Shown here: positions 10,446-20,768 of the stretch, one piece after another
Position numbering within the stretch: position 1 is the first letter of the stretch
How the letters are laid out: every line of letters begins with the position of its first letter
DNA from: Lichina pygmaea
Lineage: Eukaryota; Ascomycota; Lichinomycetes; Lichinales; Lichinaceae
Length of the DNA: 64,000 bases
Assembly (NCBI GenBank): GCA_963422465.1
Contig: OY730171.1
Location: 992,001 to 1,056,000 of the forward strand
Direction: 5' to 3'
Translations under genes and position numbers: made by a program
The notes under the pieces: model-generated
What the model saw: the letters and a program-made list of their open reading frames with translations, nothing else
Database searches by the model: none
What the model was told of the DNA's origin: nothing

Positions 10446-13400
10446 AGTTCTCGGTTGGTTCCCACGAATTTTCCTCTTCATCAAATCCTAACCACTTCAC
10501 CAGGTACTCAGTCTTCCGTCTGTTTCTTCGACTATCCAGGATCCTTTCAACATCGTACTCTTCTTTGTCATCCTCGAAGTTCCATTCTGTCTCAATCTCT
10601 GCGTCGCTGGGTGCTGGTTCGAGCAGCGAGACGTGGAATACTCAGTGTATCCTTGCTTTTTGTGGTAGTCTCAGTCGATAGTTGACCTTCCCAGTGCGCT
10701 TCTTGATTTTGAATAGTCTGATTCGTACATGATCCAGCTTTTTGCTCAGTCACTTTGAGTGCAGGTTTTTTGTTGATAGGTAGACCTTATCCCCCCTTTC
10801 CAGGGTTGGTCCCTTCAACCTTTTGTTGTGTAATCAGTGGGCGGTGGTGTTCTGGGCACAGTCAATCATTGTTTTCATCATCTTGTGCATAGCAGCGAGT
10901 TTGCTAACATCAACAATATCACCTCCTGCTGTTGCCTGCCATCGGGGGTTTCTTCCGTAGTTCGCAAAGAATAGTGTTGTCCCTGTCACACTATGTTGCT
11001 GGTCGTTGTACGCAAACTGGGCTATTGGTAGCAGTTCCACCCAGTTATCCTGCTGGTGGTTGATGTAGTGTTGTAGATACTGCTCCATTGTCTGGTTTGT
11101 CCGCTCAGTTTGTCTGTCAGTTTGTGGGTGGTAGGCTGTTGACATCCTTGTATCAATGCCAAGTTGCCTTGTCCACGTGTCCCAGAATTTTGAGGTGAAG
11201 AGTTTGTCTCGATCTGAGATGATTGTCTTTGGTAGCCCTCGGTGGCTTACCAGCTCTCTGAGTAGGACACTCACAAGTTCATTCACAGTTCCTGACTCTT
11301 TCCACAGGACCAGGTGGGTGTATTTGGTGAGCTTGTCAACAACCACCAAAATGCTATTGTATACCACCTTTGTTGCTGGGTCTGTTGACTTTGGCAACTT
11401 GACCACAAAATCCATCGTGATAGTTTCCCATGGTGCCTCAGGTAGGTCCATTTGCTGTGCCTGCCCATAGGGCTTATGTCTTGATGGCTTGTTCTTTGCA
11501 CACTGTTCACAGTTGCGAATGAACTCCATCACCTTGTGCTTCATTCTGTTGAAGCGGTAATTCCTTTGGATTTTCTCCAAGATTTTATCTCGCCCGGGGT
11601 GTCTGTGCAAAGGCCTGTCATGGTGCCTCCGGATCACCTCCTCTTGTGCTCTTTCTGGCACAATTTCCTTTTTGTTTGCTGTCTTGTGGCCAAGGGTAAG
11701 GAGTGGACTCTTTGTTTCTGTTGTTGCCAGTTGGGGTTGGGCATAGACCAGGGTTTGTCCTTTTGTCGCTAGGATTGGGTGTTCCTCTGTTGTTTTCTCA
11801 TCCATCAGGTCTGGTCGCCTGCTGAGAGCATCCGCTCAAGCATTTTCAGTGCCCTTCCAGTAGAGGATTTGGAAGTTGTATGATGCTAACAACTCTGCCC
11901 ATCGAACTTGTTGTCAGTTTAGCTTCTTTGTTGTTGTGAAGTAAGCTAAGTTCTTGTGGTCTGAGTACACGTCTACCGTGTATTTTGCCCCTTCCAAGTA
12001 AGGCCTCCATTCTTGGAATGCGTTGATGATTGCTAGCAATTCTTTGTCGTGAACATCGTACCTCAGTTCTGGGCCAGAGAACTTTCTTGATTGATACGTG
12101 ACAGGGTGTAAGCGGTTGTCGGCGTCTGGTTGACACAAGCAGGATCCCAATGCTTGGTCCGAGGCATCAGTTTCCAGAATGATCCTCTTCTCAGGATCAA
12201 ATGATGCCAAAATGGGTGCGGAGATGAATTTATCCTTCAACTCCTGGAAGGCTGCTTGTTGGCTCTCCCCCCACCTGAAAGATTCGTTCTTTCTGGTTAA
12301 CTCTGTCAAGGCTGCTGCTGTTCTTGAGTAGTCCTTGATGAATTGTTGGTAGAAGTTTGCAAATCCTAGGAAGGATTGTACTTCTTTGAGGTTTTTGGGT
12401 GTTGGCCAGTCTCGTACTGCTACTATCTTTGTGTCGTCTATTCGGATTCCTTCTGTTGTCAGGATCAACCCCAAATATTCCACTTCCTTTGTGTGGAAAA
12501 CACTTTTATCAAGGCGTAACCTCATGCCTGCTTTCTGGAGTGCATGTAGGATTGTTTTGACATGCTGTTTATGCTCCTCCAAGGTTCCATTGGTGTATAC
12601 CAAGACATCGTTGATATAAGTGGTGACAAATATGTCCAGGTATTGTCGGAGGACAGTGTTAATAAGTGATTGGAATGTCGCCAGTACATTCGTAAAGCTG
12701 AATGGCATCACAGTATACTTGTAGTGCCTGTACCTTGTACGAAAGGCTGTCTTCTATTCCTCGCTGTCTTTCATCCTAACCAGGTTGAAAGCGTCTTGAA
12801 TGTTGAACTTGGTGAACTATTTGGCTCCTTGGATCCAGTCTTGGATTTCTGATATCAGTGGCAGCGGGTAACAGTTTTTCACTGTAATCGCATTTAGCCA
12901 CCAGTAATCAACACACAGTCAAAGTTTGCCATCTTTCTTTGGCACAAACAATATCGGGTATCCAGCCGGTGATGTTGAAGGTCTTATGAACTTTTTCACT
13001 AGGTTCTCGTCCAGGTAGTCTCTCAGGGCCTCAAGCTCTTTTGCTGACAGAGTGTAGATAGGGCTGTGTGTGGGTTTTTTTCTGTCTTCTAGCAGAATCT
13101 CGTGGTCCCACTCCTGATGTTCTGGTAGTGTCACGATCACTGTTTCTTCGAACATCTCCTGGTATCTTTTATACTCACTTGGCAACTGCGGTGCCTGAGT
13201 CTCGCCCACGGCGTCTTGCGTGGTGCAAAGTTGTTGTGTTCAGGGTTTCATCCAGGCCACACAGGCCTGCCCATGCTGGTGGTATTTCTTCCAGCGTGTC
13301 AGTGAGATTTCTTTAATCGTCACCCCTGGTTCTGACATGACCAGTGTCTTATCTGGAAAGACTAGTTGCTTTCTTCTCCAGTCAATCCTTGGGTTTTGTT

Positions 13401-13893
13401 TTTCCAACCACGGAAGTCCCAATATAACTTTATGTGGTATCCGGACCAAGTCAAATTCCTCTGTTCTGATTGTCATGCCATGGACACTCAGTCTCAGGCT
13501 CTTGGTCTCCTTTGTCACTTGTCCCTTGTCTTTGGAGAGTGGTGTTCTGTCCACTACCGTCAACTGGTAGAGGTCTTTCTTGCCTTGGACTGGAACCTTG
13601 TTTCTTCTGGCAAAGCTTTCTGACATGAAGTTGCCAGTCGCACCAGAGTTGATCATGGCCTTAGCCAACCACCCATTGACTCTGATCTTGATGCGAAAGT
13701 GTGGGCTGCAGGCTGTTGCGTCAAGGCTCAGCTTGACTCCTTCCTCCCGGGGTGTTGTCTTGCCTGCTCTTCCGACCCCGGTTTTGAAGAGTGCTGCTAG
13801 TTTTTTGAGCTGCCTAGACCCTGGGCCTGACACTCTACCGCGTGTTGTTTGCATCGTGTGGTGGTGCATTGTTCCCCCAGATCTTGGTTGCAA
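10282..13893 (-). pseudogene. Gy1-a pol: protease, RT, RNase H, integrase, chromodomain
   Basis: This frame lies -1 relative to gag and is 1204 codons long including the stop, without net indels. The protease site reads NSGA where DSGA is expected. The RT box reads YIND (12607-12618) where YIDD is expected. RNase H is visible (ETDASDQALGSCL, DKELLAI, DHKNLAYFT). Integrase has a CEQC zinc motif, MDFVVKLPKS, SDRDKLFTSKFW and HPQTDRQTE. A degenerate chromodomain precedes the stop at 10282-10284. Stops include TAG at conserved Trp positions and TGA at Arg positions. It would act in reverse transcription and integration, but this copy is dead. Confidence 0.9.
13797..13806 (-). promoter_or_regulatory. 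Putative -1 frameshift site before gag stop (Gy1-a)
   Basis: On the minus strand the gag codons read TCA AAA AAC TAG. This forms the classic slippery heptamer A AAA AAC directly before the stop. pol continues in the -1 frame. The site is identical in Gy1-b. Confidence 0.7.
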
Positions 13894-15167
13894 TCATCAG
13901 CAATGTCTCTGACCTGTGTGATGCTGAGGGTATTGTCGACCCATCGTGGCACTTGCGCCTCCCCTATTTCTGATAGGGTTGTGTCCTGTCGTCGAAGGAC
14001 AGTTTTGTCAGGAACTGGTGGTGGCTGGGGTTCTTCGTCATCGACCTGTTCCTCTATATAGCCAGTTGTGTCAAACTCGGAGATCAGGTCATCCTCCCAG
14101 TGGATTCTGTCGACCTTCCTTCAGACCTTGTCAAGGTGGTCCAAGGTTTCTTGGAGCATGTTCTCAAGTTTTTCGGCGTGTTGTCAGAGGTTGTCCTCCT
14201 CTCTGAGGAGTGCCGCCTCAGGGTGATTGTAGGGCAGTGTGCCTTGGGGGGCCCTCTGGGGCTCCTCCATCTCCCTGCCTTTCCAGGCACTCGTGGTGTT
14301 CAACTGCTTCCCTTTGCCCTTCTTGTTCTTCTTCTTGCTCCTGCAGTTCACCGCAAGGTTGCCCACTTTCTGACAGTTGTAACACTTCCGTGTCTCCTTC
14401 TTTTGTGGTTCCACTGCATCGATTTCCATGGGTACCAAGCTGTAGTTATCTTTGGCAGGTGTTGGCTTTTTCTTCACCCATGGTTTTGTCTGCTTGCCTC
14501 ACTTCTCAAGCTCTCTCTCGAACTGTCAGTCGTCAATGTGAGCTGCAGTCTTGATCATTTTGTAGAGCTCGGTTGGTCAGTCTCCTCGTGTAATGTCATC
14601 CTTGACTTGTTCCTTGAGGCCTTGGTAGAATAGTGCTGTTAGTGCACTGTCCCCCCACTGAGTCCTCACTGCTAGTTGTTAGAACTTCACCACAAATTCT
14701 GATGCCAATCCAGTTTGCCGCAGTGCTTGGAGCTTTTGTTCCACATCCCTTTCCTTGTCAAGGATCCCAAACGTCTTCCTCATGGCTGTCTTAAAGGTTT
14801 TCAAGCTTCCCATGACCTGTCGGGTATTATCTTCTTGCTCCTTGGGGTCTGCCTGATTGTCTAGGTAATCCCTTAAGTAGACGTTGAACCAAGTGAAGGC
14901 TGGTCCTTCCAGGTAGAAGGCTGCAAACAGCACCTTCTCCTGGTCTGTCAGGAACTGGGCTGTGTTGAACCCATAGTAGAGCTCCAGCTGTGAGAAGAAC
15001 AACTCCAGTCCTCCCCTGGATCCATCATACCTCTTCAGGGCACCTACCTTCAAGGGCTTCGGGGGTAGGTTAACAATAGGTGCCACCTGGACAGCCTGGG
15101 CCTGAGCCGCCTGAGCAGCTTGGGCTTGGGCTGCCTGAGAAGGGGTAGGGCTTTGTGGATCCACCAT
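13797..15167 (-). pseudogene. Gy1-a gag (capsid/nucleocapsid), degenerate
   Basis: The frame runs from the ATG at 15167 to a TAG at 13797-13799, 457 codons with several internal stops. An Ala/Gln-rich N-terminus leads into a capsid-like region (GGLELFFSQLELYYGFN, EGPAFTWFNVYLRDYL). A CCHC knuckle follows (CYNCQKVGNLAVNC) with Lys-rich flanks. One W-x2-C-x4-C-x2-H-type module remains near the end, with its Trp changed to Gly. Relative to Gy1-b, 174 nt (58 codons) are missing in frame, removing the first of two such modules. Confidence 0.88.
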
Positions 15168-15205
15168 CGTATCGAGTCAGTGTCCTGTATGTTAGAGGCT
15201 GAAAC

Positions 15206-15702
15206 TATTACAGGCTGGGCCGGGTTCACACAGAAGGTGGCTCAGTCTGTTGCTTTGTAGGGCGGATTCTAGACAGGGACTCGGTAGAGGAATAGACAGG
15301 TGGGGTAACTCTCCTGTGCTATTGTCTCAGTACGATGGGTTTGTATTGTGTGTTCAGCCTGGAGAGCTAATCCCTCCAGACTCTTTGGGGGGTCTTTATA
15401 CAGATGCCCCAAGGGGGGGGGTCTCCTCGAGGGGTATCATCCTTTTGCGTGGACGAGCTCCTCGCTTAGCTCTTGCTTGTCCACCGGACGAGCTCCTCGC
15501 TTAGCTCCTGCTTGTCCACCGGACAAGCTCCTCGCTTAGCTCCTGCTCGTCCACCGGACGAGCTCCTCGCTTAGCTCCTGCTCGTCCACCGGACGAGCTC
15601 CTCGCTTAGCTCCTGCTCGTCCACCAGATCAGTCGGATGTTGTTCCGCATGACTAACACTCCTCCCTCGCTTACCTGGGCTGTTCCGGCCTAGGCCTTAA
15701 CA
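15206..15702 (-). repeat. Gy1-a 5' LTR (497 bp, five 35-bp units)
   Basis: It carries five 35-bp units at about 15446-15621. Differences from the 3' LTR, apart from repeat number, are mostly CG against TG or CA. Confidence 0.9.
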
Positions 15703-15834
15703 GCTGGCTAGTCCTATCCTTGCTGATAGAATCTGCAAGTAAAGACTAGCTTCAGCTTTTCTCAAGTCTTTGAAAACTTTGAGATTTTTCCTTTGGGGTA
15801 GTCTGCAAAATAGCTCCCAGACTGGAGAACACTT

Positions 15835-18351
15835 CTATCTGTTTGCCTGCCATCTGGCTTCCCACTCTTTCTGAAACACTTCTTGAAATTGTTTCTTAGA
15901 GTAATCTTGGTTAGTGATTAGTTCTTCTAGCCATCTTGCTTTCCAGTTAGGTGTGACAGTAGACAGAGACTTTGGAGGTGTTCTCAGAGTAGAAACAAAA
16001 ACAGTGATCTGGGAAAAGAGCTTATAGAGAAGTGAGGAGAGAGGATTAGAAGAAGTATTAGAAAAATAGAAAGATTGTAGGAAAGTTGCTGTTCTAAATT
16101 TGAAATAAAGATCAAGAGGTGGTAGGAATAGTTCTCCTTCAATAAGAAATGTAGGAGTAGCTTTGAAGACACCTTCTATAGTTTTTAGACATTTAGTCTG
16201 GAAAAGATTTAGAGAAGAAATATTAGAAGGTTTTTTGTGGGGATTGAACCAGACTCCTACTGCATAGCTGAGAAGTGATCTCAGTATTGCAGTGTAGACA
16301 AGTCTAGCAGAGAGAACAGGTAGACCCCATGTAGAAAAAGTAGTTCTGGAAAGTGCTGAGAAAAACTTGGAAGCTTTCTGTAACATGATTTTCTGGTGTT
16401 TTTTCCAGAGAAGCTTGGAATCATAGTGTAGTCCCAGAATACGCACTTCTTTCTTAGGCTGTAGTACCACTTCTCCAAGTCTTAGACTGAGCTGAAGATT
16501 ATCTGTTCTTCTTCTAGAAAAATGGAGAAGTTCATACTTTTCAGGTGCAAACTTCATTCCATGTTTTCTTGCCCAGTCTAAACACTTGGAGTGAGTAGAC
16601 TTTAGCTTCAGGAGATTGCTTTTAAGAGAAGGGGAAAATGCCAGAAGGTTTGTGTCATCTGCAAAGCCCAGAGCTGATACACCTTTCTCTGGTGTATGAA
16701 CAATATTATGAAGATCTGAAATATAGAAAAGAAATAAAATAGGAGAGAGAGGTGAACCTTGAGGGACTCCACAGTGTACTGGAAACAAAGAAGACTCTGA
16801 ATCATCAAAAACAAGAGAGGTTTTTCTTTGAGTAGTGAAAGAAAAGATCCAGTTAACAAACCAGCTGGGGATTCCTTTTCTCTCCAGGATTTTCTTGAGA
16901 ATTTCTGGCAGAACTCTATCATAAGCTCCTGAGATATCCAGAGAAAGAAGACTGGCTACCATTCCTTCCTTCCAGACTTTTTCAACTTGGGAAGTGAGTA
17001 GAAATAGTGCAGACTCAGTTGATCTTCCTTTTCTGAAGCCCATCTGGATTTCTGGTAGCAGGTTTTCTTTCTCAGCCAGTTCACTTAGCTTTGTGGCTGC
17101 CAGAGCTTCCATCAGCTTCCCAATTGTGTTGAGAAGTGCTATTGGCCTCCAAGCTTTGGCATAGCAATAGGATCCTTTGCTAGGCTTTCTCAAGTATATT
17201 GTTCTGGCTGCTTTGTATCTGTCAGGGAAATATTCTAGCTTCCAGCAGGCTTCCAGAACTTTGGCTATCTTTTCATTGAAAGAGTCTCCTAATACCTTTA
17301 GAAATCCGTTGGGTAGAGTGTCTTTCCCAGGAGCTGTAAAAGGTTTTTTCTTTTTCAAAATATTGTGTATATCTTCTTTGGAGATTTCCTGAGATAGCTG
17401 GTGTTGTTGGTGGTTGGCTGGCTGGTCCTGGGATTCTGGTACTGGCTGGAGAGGTAGAGGGAAGAACTGGGTTTTGAATACTTCTACTTTTTCTGTGAAA
17501 GTTCTGGTAGTTTCTCCATCTTGCTTTGTGAGCTCTGGAACAATTGGAAGTTCTGGTGGTTTGCCAGCTTTTTCTTTACCCCACTTGGCTATTTTCCAGT
17601 GCTTTTGTGTTTCAGCCAGGTTCTGGAGTTGTTCTCTGAATATCTTTCTTTTAGCATTCTTGATCAGGTGTTTCTTTTCCTTTATTACCTTTTCAAGTTT
17701 GTAGACTGGTTCTTGGTTTTGGAAGACTTTTCTTCTTAGTTTTCTTTCCTCTTTAATTTTCTCTTTAATCTCTTGGTTCCACCAGGGAACAGTGTACTTT
17801 GAGTCTCTCAGAGGTCTTGTTGTCTTGTCAGCCAGTTTTTGAAGAGCTTTGTCCAGGTTCTCCAGATAGTTGTCCACTTCCTCTCTGTTAAGTAGTGGTG
17901 GAATAGGGGGAAGATTCTTAGCTTCTTTCTTGACTTGGTCCAGATCTAGTGTTCTCCAGTTTCTTTGGTGGGTTCTGGCTTTCTTTGGTGTTTCCAGACT
18001 TAGGATTGTCTGAACTGGTCTGTGGTCTGAACCTGTGTGGAAGTCTAGGTTAATCTGGGAAGAAATAAAGGAATTAAGAAGTGACATAGAAATAAAAGAT
18101 AAGTCAATAGCAGAGGAGGGAGGCTCTGCCAGTGTTCTTGCTCTTGTTGGTGTGAAAGGTGCTATTGCCAGCTCTAGTCCTTGATTATCTGTGAGTTCTT
18201 TGAACTTAGTAGCTAGTTCAGAGTAGAGTTGGGAAGATTTTGACCAGGATGGGTGGTGGAGGTTCGAGTCAGTCAGAAGAATATGTTCTCCTTCTTTCTC
18301 CAGTGCCTGGGCCAGTACATCCAGTAGAGCTTCTGCTGATGCTCTGTAGTT
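15835..18351 (-). pseudogene. LINE-A1 endonuclease/reverse transcriptase ORF (truncated, interrupted)
   Basis: The frame is open from the LINE-B junction near 18351 down to 15835. It begins in the C-terminal part of an APE-type endonuclease (HILLTDSNLHHPSWSKSS, SAIDLSFIS, SDHRPV). The reverse transcriptase follows, with WRPIALLNTIGKL, GFRKGRSTESALFLLTSQ, LLSLDISGAYDRV, CGVPQGSPLSPILFLFYIS and the catalytic FADD box (ALGFADDTNLLAF). A TAG stops the frame at 15835. Homology then continues to 15708, where Gy1-a splits the protein inside an ASFLFRANVP-type segment. The part at 9050-9384 carries the C-terminal CCHC-like motif (CSCGFGEETAQHITFSC). FADD and the overall layout fit I/Tad-like LINEs; the clade is inferred. 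Confidence 0.85.
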
Positions 18352-18363
18352 TTCCTGGTTTGT

Positions 18364-18776
18364 TTTTTTTTATTTTTATTTTATTTGATTCTTACACTGG
18401 TAGTAGCTTTACAGCCATGCAGATCTTCTAGCTAATAGTGAACTCCTTCAGAAAACCTTTGAAGGGATAAAAACTGAAGGCAGGGTGTGACTAGGGAATG
18501 TAACAAAAGGAATCTTGAAGTTTCTGGTAAGAGAAGAGAATCTAGGTATTGGATTGGGAATAGTGGAGTTTGAAAGCTAGATTAAACTGGTTTAGTCTTT
18601 TCAAAGACATAAACCAGTACAAGAACTTCTGTAGTAGCTCTGGGTTTGAAATAATAGTGGTGAAGTCTTGGGGATTAAAAGAGACTTGTTGTCTTTGTCT
18701 TGAATAAAGAGAGCATGAAGAGGTGATATATTTTGCAGTTTCTTCTGCTTGGCCACACACACATAGTGGGGTAGAG
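18364..18776 (-). mobile_element. LINE-B1, 5'-truncated LINE fragment inserted in LINE-A1
   Basis: The fragment has a 12-bp duplication TTCCTGGTTTGT at 18352-18363 and 18777-18788. It keeps only the C-terminal coding end (MCGQAEETAKYITSSCSLYS, FMSLKRLNQFNLAFKLHYS), the 3' UTR and an A-rich tail of the LINE-B family. It inserted into the LINE-A1 endonuclease region, so it is younger than LINE-A1. Confidence 0.9.
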
Positions 18777-19030
18777 TTCCTGGTTTGTAGGTGTGAAGTA
18801 CAGGTTATGTACCCAAATAGTCCGTAAATAAGATCTGTGAAAGGAACTTTCTTACAAGAACGCTTTCTTCAAGACTTCTGACACTTATAGCATGCTCAAT
18901 CTGAAGTGATACCTGGCTCTAGGTGGGATAGCTAGGCAAAGTTGATATAGTACAGTACCTCCCCTAAGCGGGAGTGGCACCGAGGCATTGTCAACCTCTT
19001 TCCGGATTCAAGACTCCTATGTGATTAGCT

Positions 19031-19463
19031 GGGGCGGCATAGTGTAGCGGGAAGCTGGTGAGAGTTTCCCACTACGTGGCACCCATGACCCGGAACTAGT
19101 GGTGTCAGGCCTGGAGAACCTGACTAAACTAGTCGTCAGTTCGAATCTGACCCACCCCACATTCTGCCACAAAAACCCCGAGATTCATAGAACTTGTCTA
19201 AGATGTACTCCTCGCAAGATGTATGAAAACCCCCAAGAAATAGCTCACCCAATATCTGTCAAGATCCACAAAACTCTTATTACTGTGGTTTTCCTATTTC
19301 CCCTACGGGGTTTGGGGTTTTCCCACAGTACGTACACTACAAACCACAGGGTGTACGGTAAATGCGTGAGGTCTCCAAGTCAAGTCTACCAGAGACAAAA
19401 ATCCTTCAAGAAGTTCTGCGTGGCTTAACAGCCAAATCAGTGTAAGAATCAAATCAAATCAAA
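19031..19463 (+). mobile_element. SINE-1, tRNA-derived SINE with LINE-type 3' tail
   Basis: A 433-bp element is flanked by the 12-bp duplication ATGTGATTAGCT (19019-19030 and 19464-19475). Pol III boxes are visible: A box TAGTGTAGCGG at 19040-19050 and B box GTTCGAATC at 19139-19147. The body has no coding frame of note. The last ~50 bp (GTTCTGCGTGGCTTAACAGC, then CAGTGTAAGAATCAAATC) match the LINE 3' ends in this window. That is how SINEs recruit a partner LINE's reverse transcriptase. A second copy is at 22415-22851. Confidence 0.9.
19040..19147 (+). promoter_or_regulatory. SINE-1 internal RNA polymerase III promoter (A and B boxes)
   Basis: TAGTGTAGCGG fits the A-box consensus TRGYNNARNGG. 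GTTCGAATC fits the B-box consensus GWTCRANNC. Their spacing of about 90 bp is longer than in a normal tRNA gene, as in long-variable-arm or SINE-type promoters. Confidence 0.75.
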
Positions 19464-19796
19464 ATGTGATTAGCTATGTATAGGGGCTTTCCTCACTATA
19501 TATTTTAGCTGTCTCTCTTCCTTCTCGCTTCTCCTCTCACCTCTCCTCTCTCATCCTCACTTGTTCCCTCACATCCTCCCCACCAGCTTTCGCTGGCAGT
19601 TGTCTCAGTTGATTCTCTTTGCAAGTTCTTCCCATCAGTTGTCACTGTCAGTTGTCACTGTCAGCTGTCATCATCAGTTTTCTCCATCACTTTCCCTATC
19701 AGTTACTGTATCACTGTCAGCTTCTTACAGTTAGTTCTTACTGTCAGTTCTCACCCTTGATTCTCCACACCTCCTGACTACTCTAGCATCGCAGCC

Positions 19797-19958
19797 ATGC
19801 TATTACCACCGACCACTCCATCTTTGCCACCCCACAGGCATCATCAAAAGAACAGATCATCAGAGGAAAAGGCATATGTTGGTCCAGCCAAAGCAGACAA
19901 TGTGCAGCTCCTGTCTCCAACTTTGACAGATAACAAAACTCTGCCAAGGTCAATCAAG
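19797..19958 (+). pseudogene. ORF-X fragment A: N-terminus of an unrecognised gene
   Basis: The ATG (context GCAGCCATGC) opens a frame of 54 codons that runs exactly to the Gy1-b insertion. The sequence is Pro/His/Lys-rich at the start (LLPPTTPSLPPHRHH) with no recognised domain. The frame continues at 54590 after Gy1-b is removed. Codon 55 there is TGA, plausibly a decayed CGA Arg, and is followed by MKQLRGLPDHYRP. The start codon is a judgement based on the TATA-like and CT-rich upstream sequence. Confidence 0.55.
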
Positions 19959-20297
19959 TGTTAAGGCCTAGGCCGGAACAGCCTAGGTAAGCGAGGGAGG
20001 TGTGTTAGTCACACGGAACAACGTCCGACCGACCGGAGGACGAGCAGGAGCTAAGCGAGGAGCTTGACCACGTGAAGAGACAATACCCGTCAAGGAAGAC
20101 CCCCCCCTTGGGCATCTGTATAAAGACCGCCCCAAAAGCCTAGAGGGATTAGCTCTCCAGGCTGAACATCGTATTAGAACAATAGTACAGGGAGAGCTAC
20201 CCACCTGTCTATTCACCTATCGAGTCCCTGTCTAGAATCCACCCTGCGAAGCAAAGACCGTACTGATTTCTGTGTGAACCCGGCCCGGCCTTTAACA
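19959..20297 (+). repeat. Gy1-b 5' LTR (339 bp)
   Basis: TGTTAAGG...TTTAACA. A TATA-like TATAAAG lies near 20120. A CCGACCGACCGG cluster is present near 20025. The leader that follows (GTTTCAGCCTCT) should hold the primer-binding site. Confidence 0.9.
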
Positions 20298-20318
20298 GTT
20301 TCAGCCTCTCACATATAG

Positions 20319-20750
20319 TGTGACGAGGCAATGGCAGAGCAGAACTCGAGCCTAACTGATTCAGTAACCTTGACCTGACTTGGCTTGAGACTTGAGACTT
20401 GGATTGATGTACAAGACGAAAGACAAGGAAGGAAGAAAAAGAGAAAAGAAGAAGGGAAGAAGCTGGGGGAGCAGGATGTGACGAGGCAATAGCAGAGCAG
20501 AACTCAAGCCTAACTGATTCAGTAACCTTGACCTGACTTGGCTTGAGACTTGAGACTTGGATTGATGTACAAGACGAAAGACAAGGAGGGAAGAAAAAGA
20601 GAAAAGAAGAGAAGAAGCTGGGGGAGCAGGAGAAGTTCTTATAGGCAGGGGATCAGGCAACAGCAGAGCAAACAGGCAACAGTGCAGATGGAACTTCCCG
20701 GCAAGGTGCGTGACTTGTGCCAGATATGCAACTGGGCCAGAACTGTGACA
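20319..20750 (-). repeat. Gy2 3' LTR with internal 158-bp tandem duplication
   Basis: TGTGACGAGGCAAT at 20319 recurs at 20477, followed by the same ~150 bp ending in AGCTGGGGGAGCAGGA. The partner LTR has the same duplication, so it predates this insertion. Confidence 0.9.
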
Positions 20751-20768
20751 TTACCCCCCTCCTTCACA
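20751..20768 (-). other. Gy2 polypurine tract overlapping the pol stop
   Basis: Minus strand GTGAAGGAGGGGGGTAA abuts the LTR. Its TAA is the pol stop codon. Confidence 0.75.

Larger units (their letters stand above)
9385..15702 (-). mobile_element. Gy1-a, Ty3/gypsy chromovirus-like LTR retrotransposon
   Basis: A complete but degenerate element of 6.3 kb reads on the minus strand. The LTRs lie at 9385-9811 and 15206-15702. The 5-bp target duplication GCTGG (9380-9384 and 15703-15707) lies within LINE-A1 coding sequence. The order is 5' LTR, gag, pol in the -1 frame (protease, RT, RNase H, integrase, chromodomain), an antisense ORF, a polypurine tract and the 3' LTR. Protease-RT-RNase H-integrase order with a terminal chromodomain places it with chromoviruses. 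Point changes have created stops, mostly TGA and TAG, but gag and pol lengths remain multiples of three. Confidence 0.92.
8943..18890 (-). mobile_element. LINE-A1 non-LTR retrotransposon, 5'-truncated, split by Gy1-a and a LINE-B fragment
   Basis: The LINE parts are 8943-9384, 15703-18363 and 18789 to about 18890, all reading on the minus strand. The 3' end is a TAAAA-type tail, seen on the plus strand as TTTTATTTTTATTTTATTC at 8944-8962. The Gy1-a insertion is marked by the duplication GCTGG. The LINE-B fragment is flanked by a 12-bp duplication, TTCCTGGTTTGT. The coding part starts inside the endonuclease domain, so the copy is 5'-truncated. The exact 5' junction near 18815-18890 is uncertain, and I found no duplication for the whole element. 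Confidence 0.85.
18891..19796 (+). other. Upstream region of ORF-X with SINE inside
   Basis: Apart from the SINE, this stretch looks like a fungal promoter and leader. CTATATATTTTA near 19496-19507 is a TATA-like sequence. A long CT-rich tract covers 19508-19575, and TCAGTTGTCACTG-type short repeats cover about 19600-19750. The ATG of ORF-X fragment A follows at 19797. No other gene is seen. Confidence 0.5.

Noticed and set aside
19031-19160. A functional tRNA gene
   Set aside because: A and B boxes are present, but the sequence does not fold into an obvious cloverleaf, the box spacing is long, and the unit is flanked by a duplication and ends in a LINE tail. It is a SINE head.
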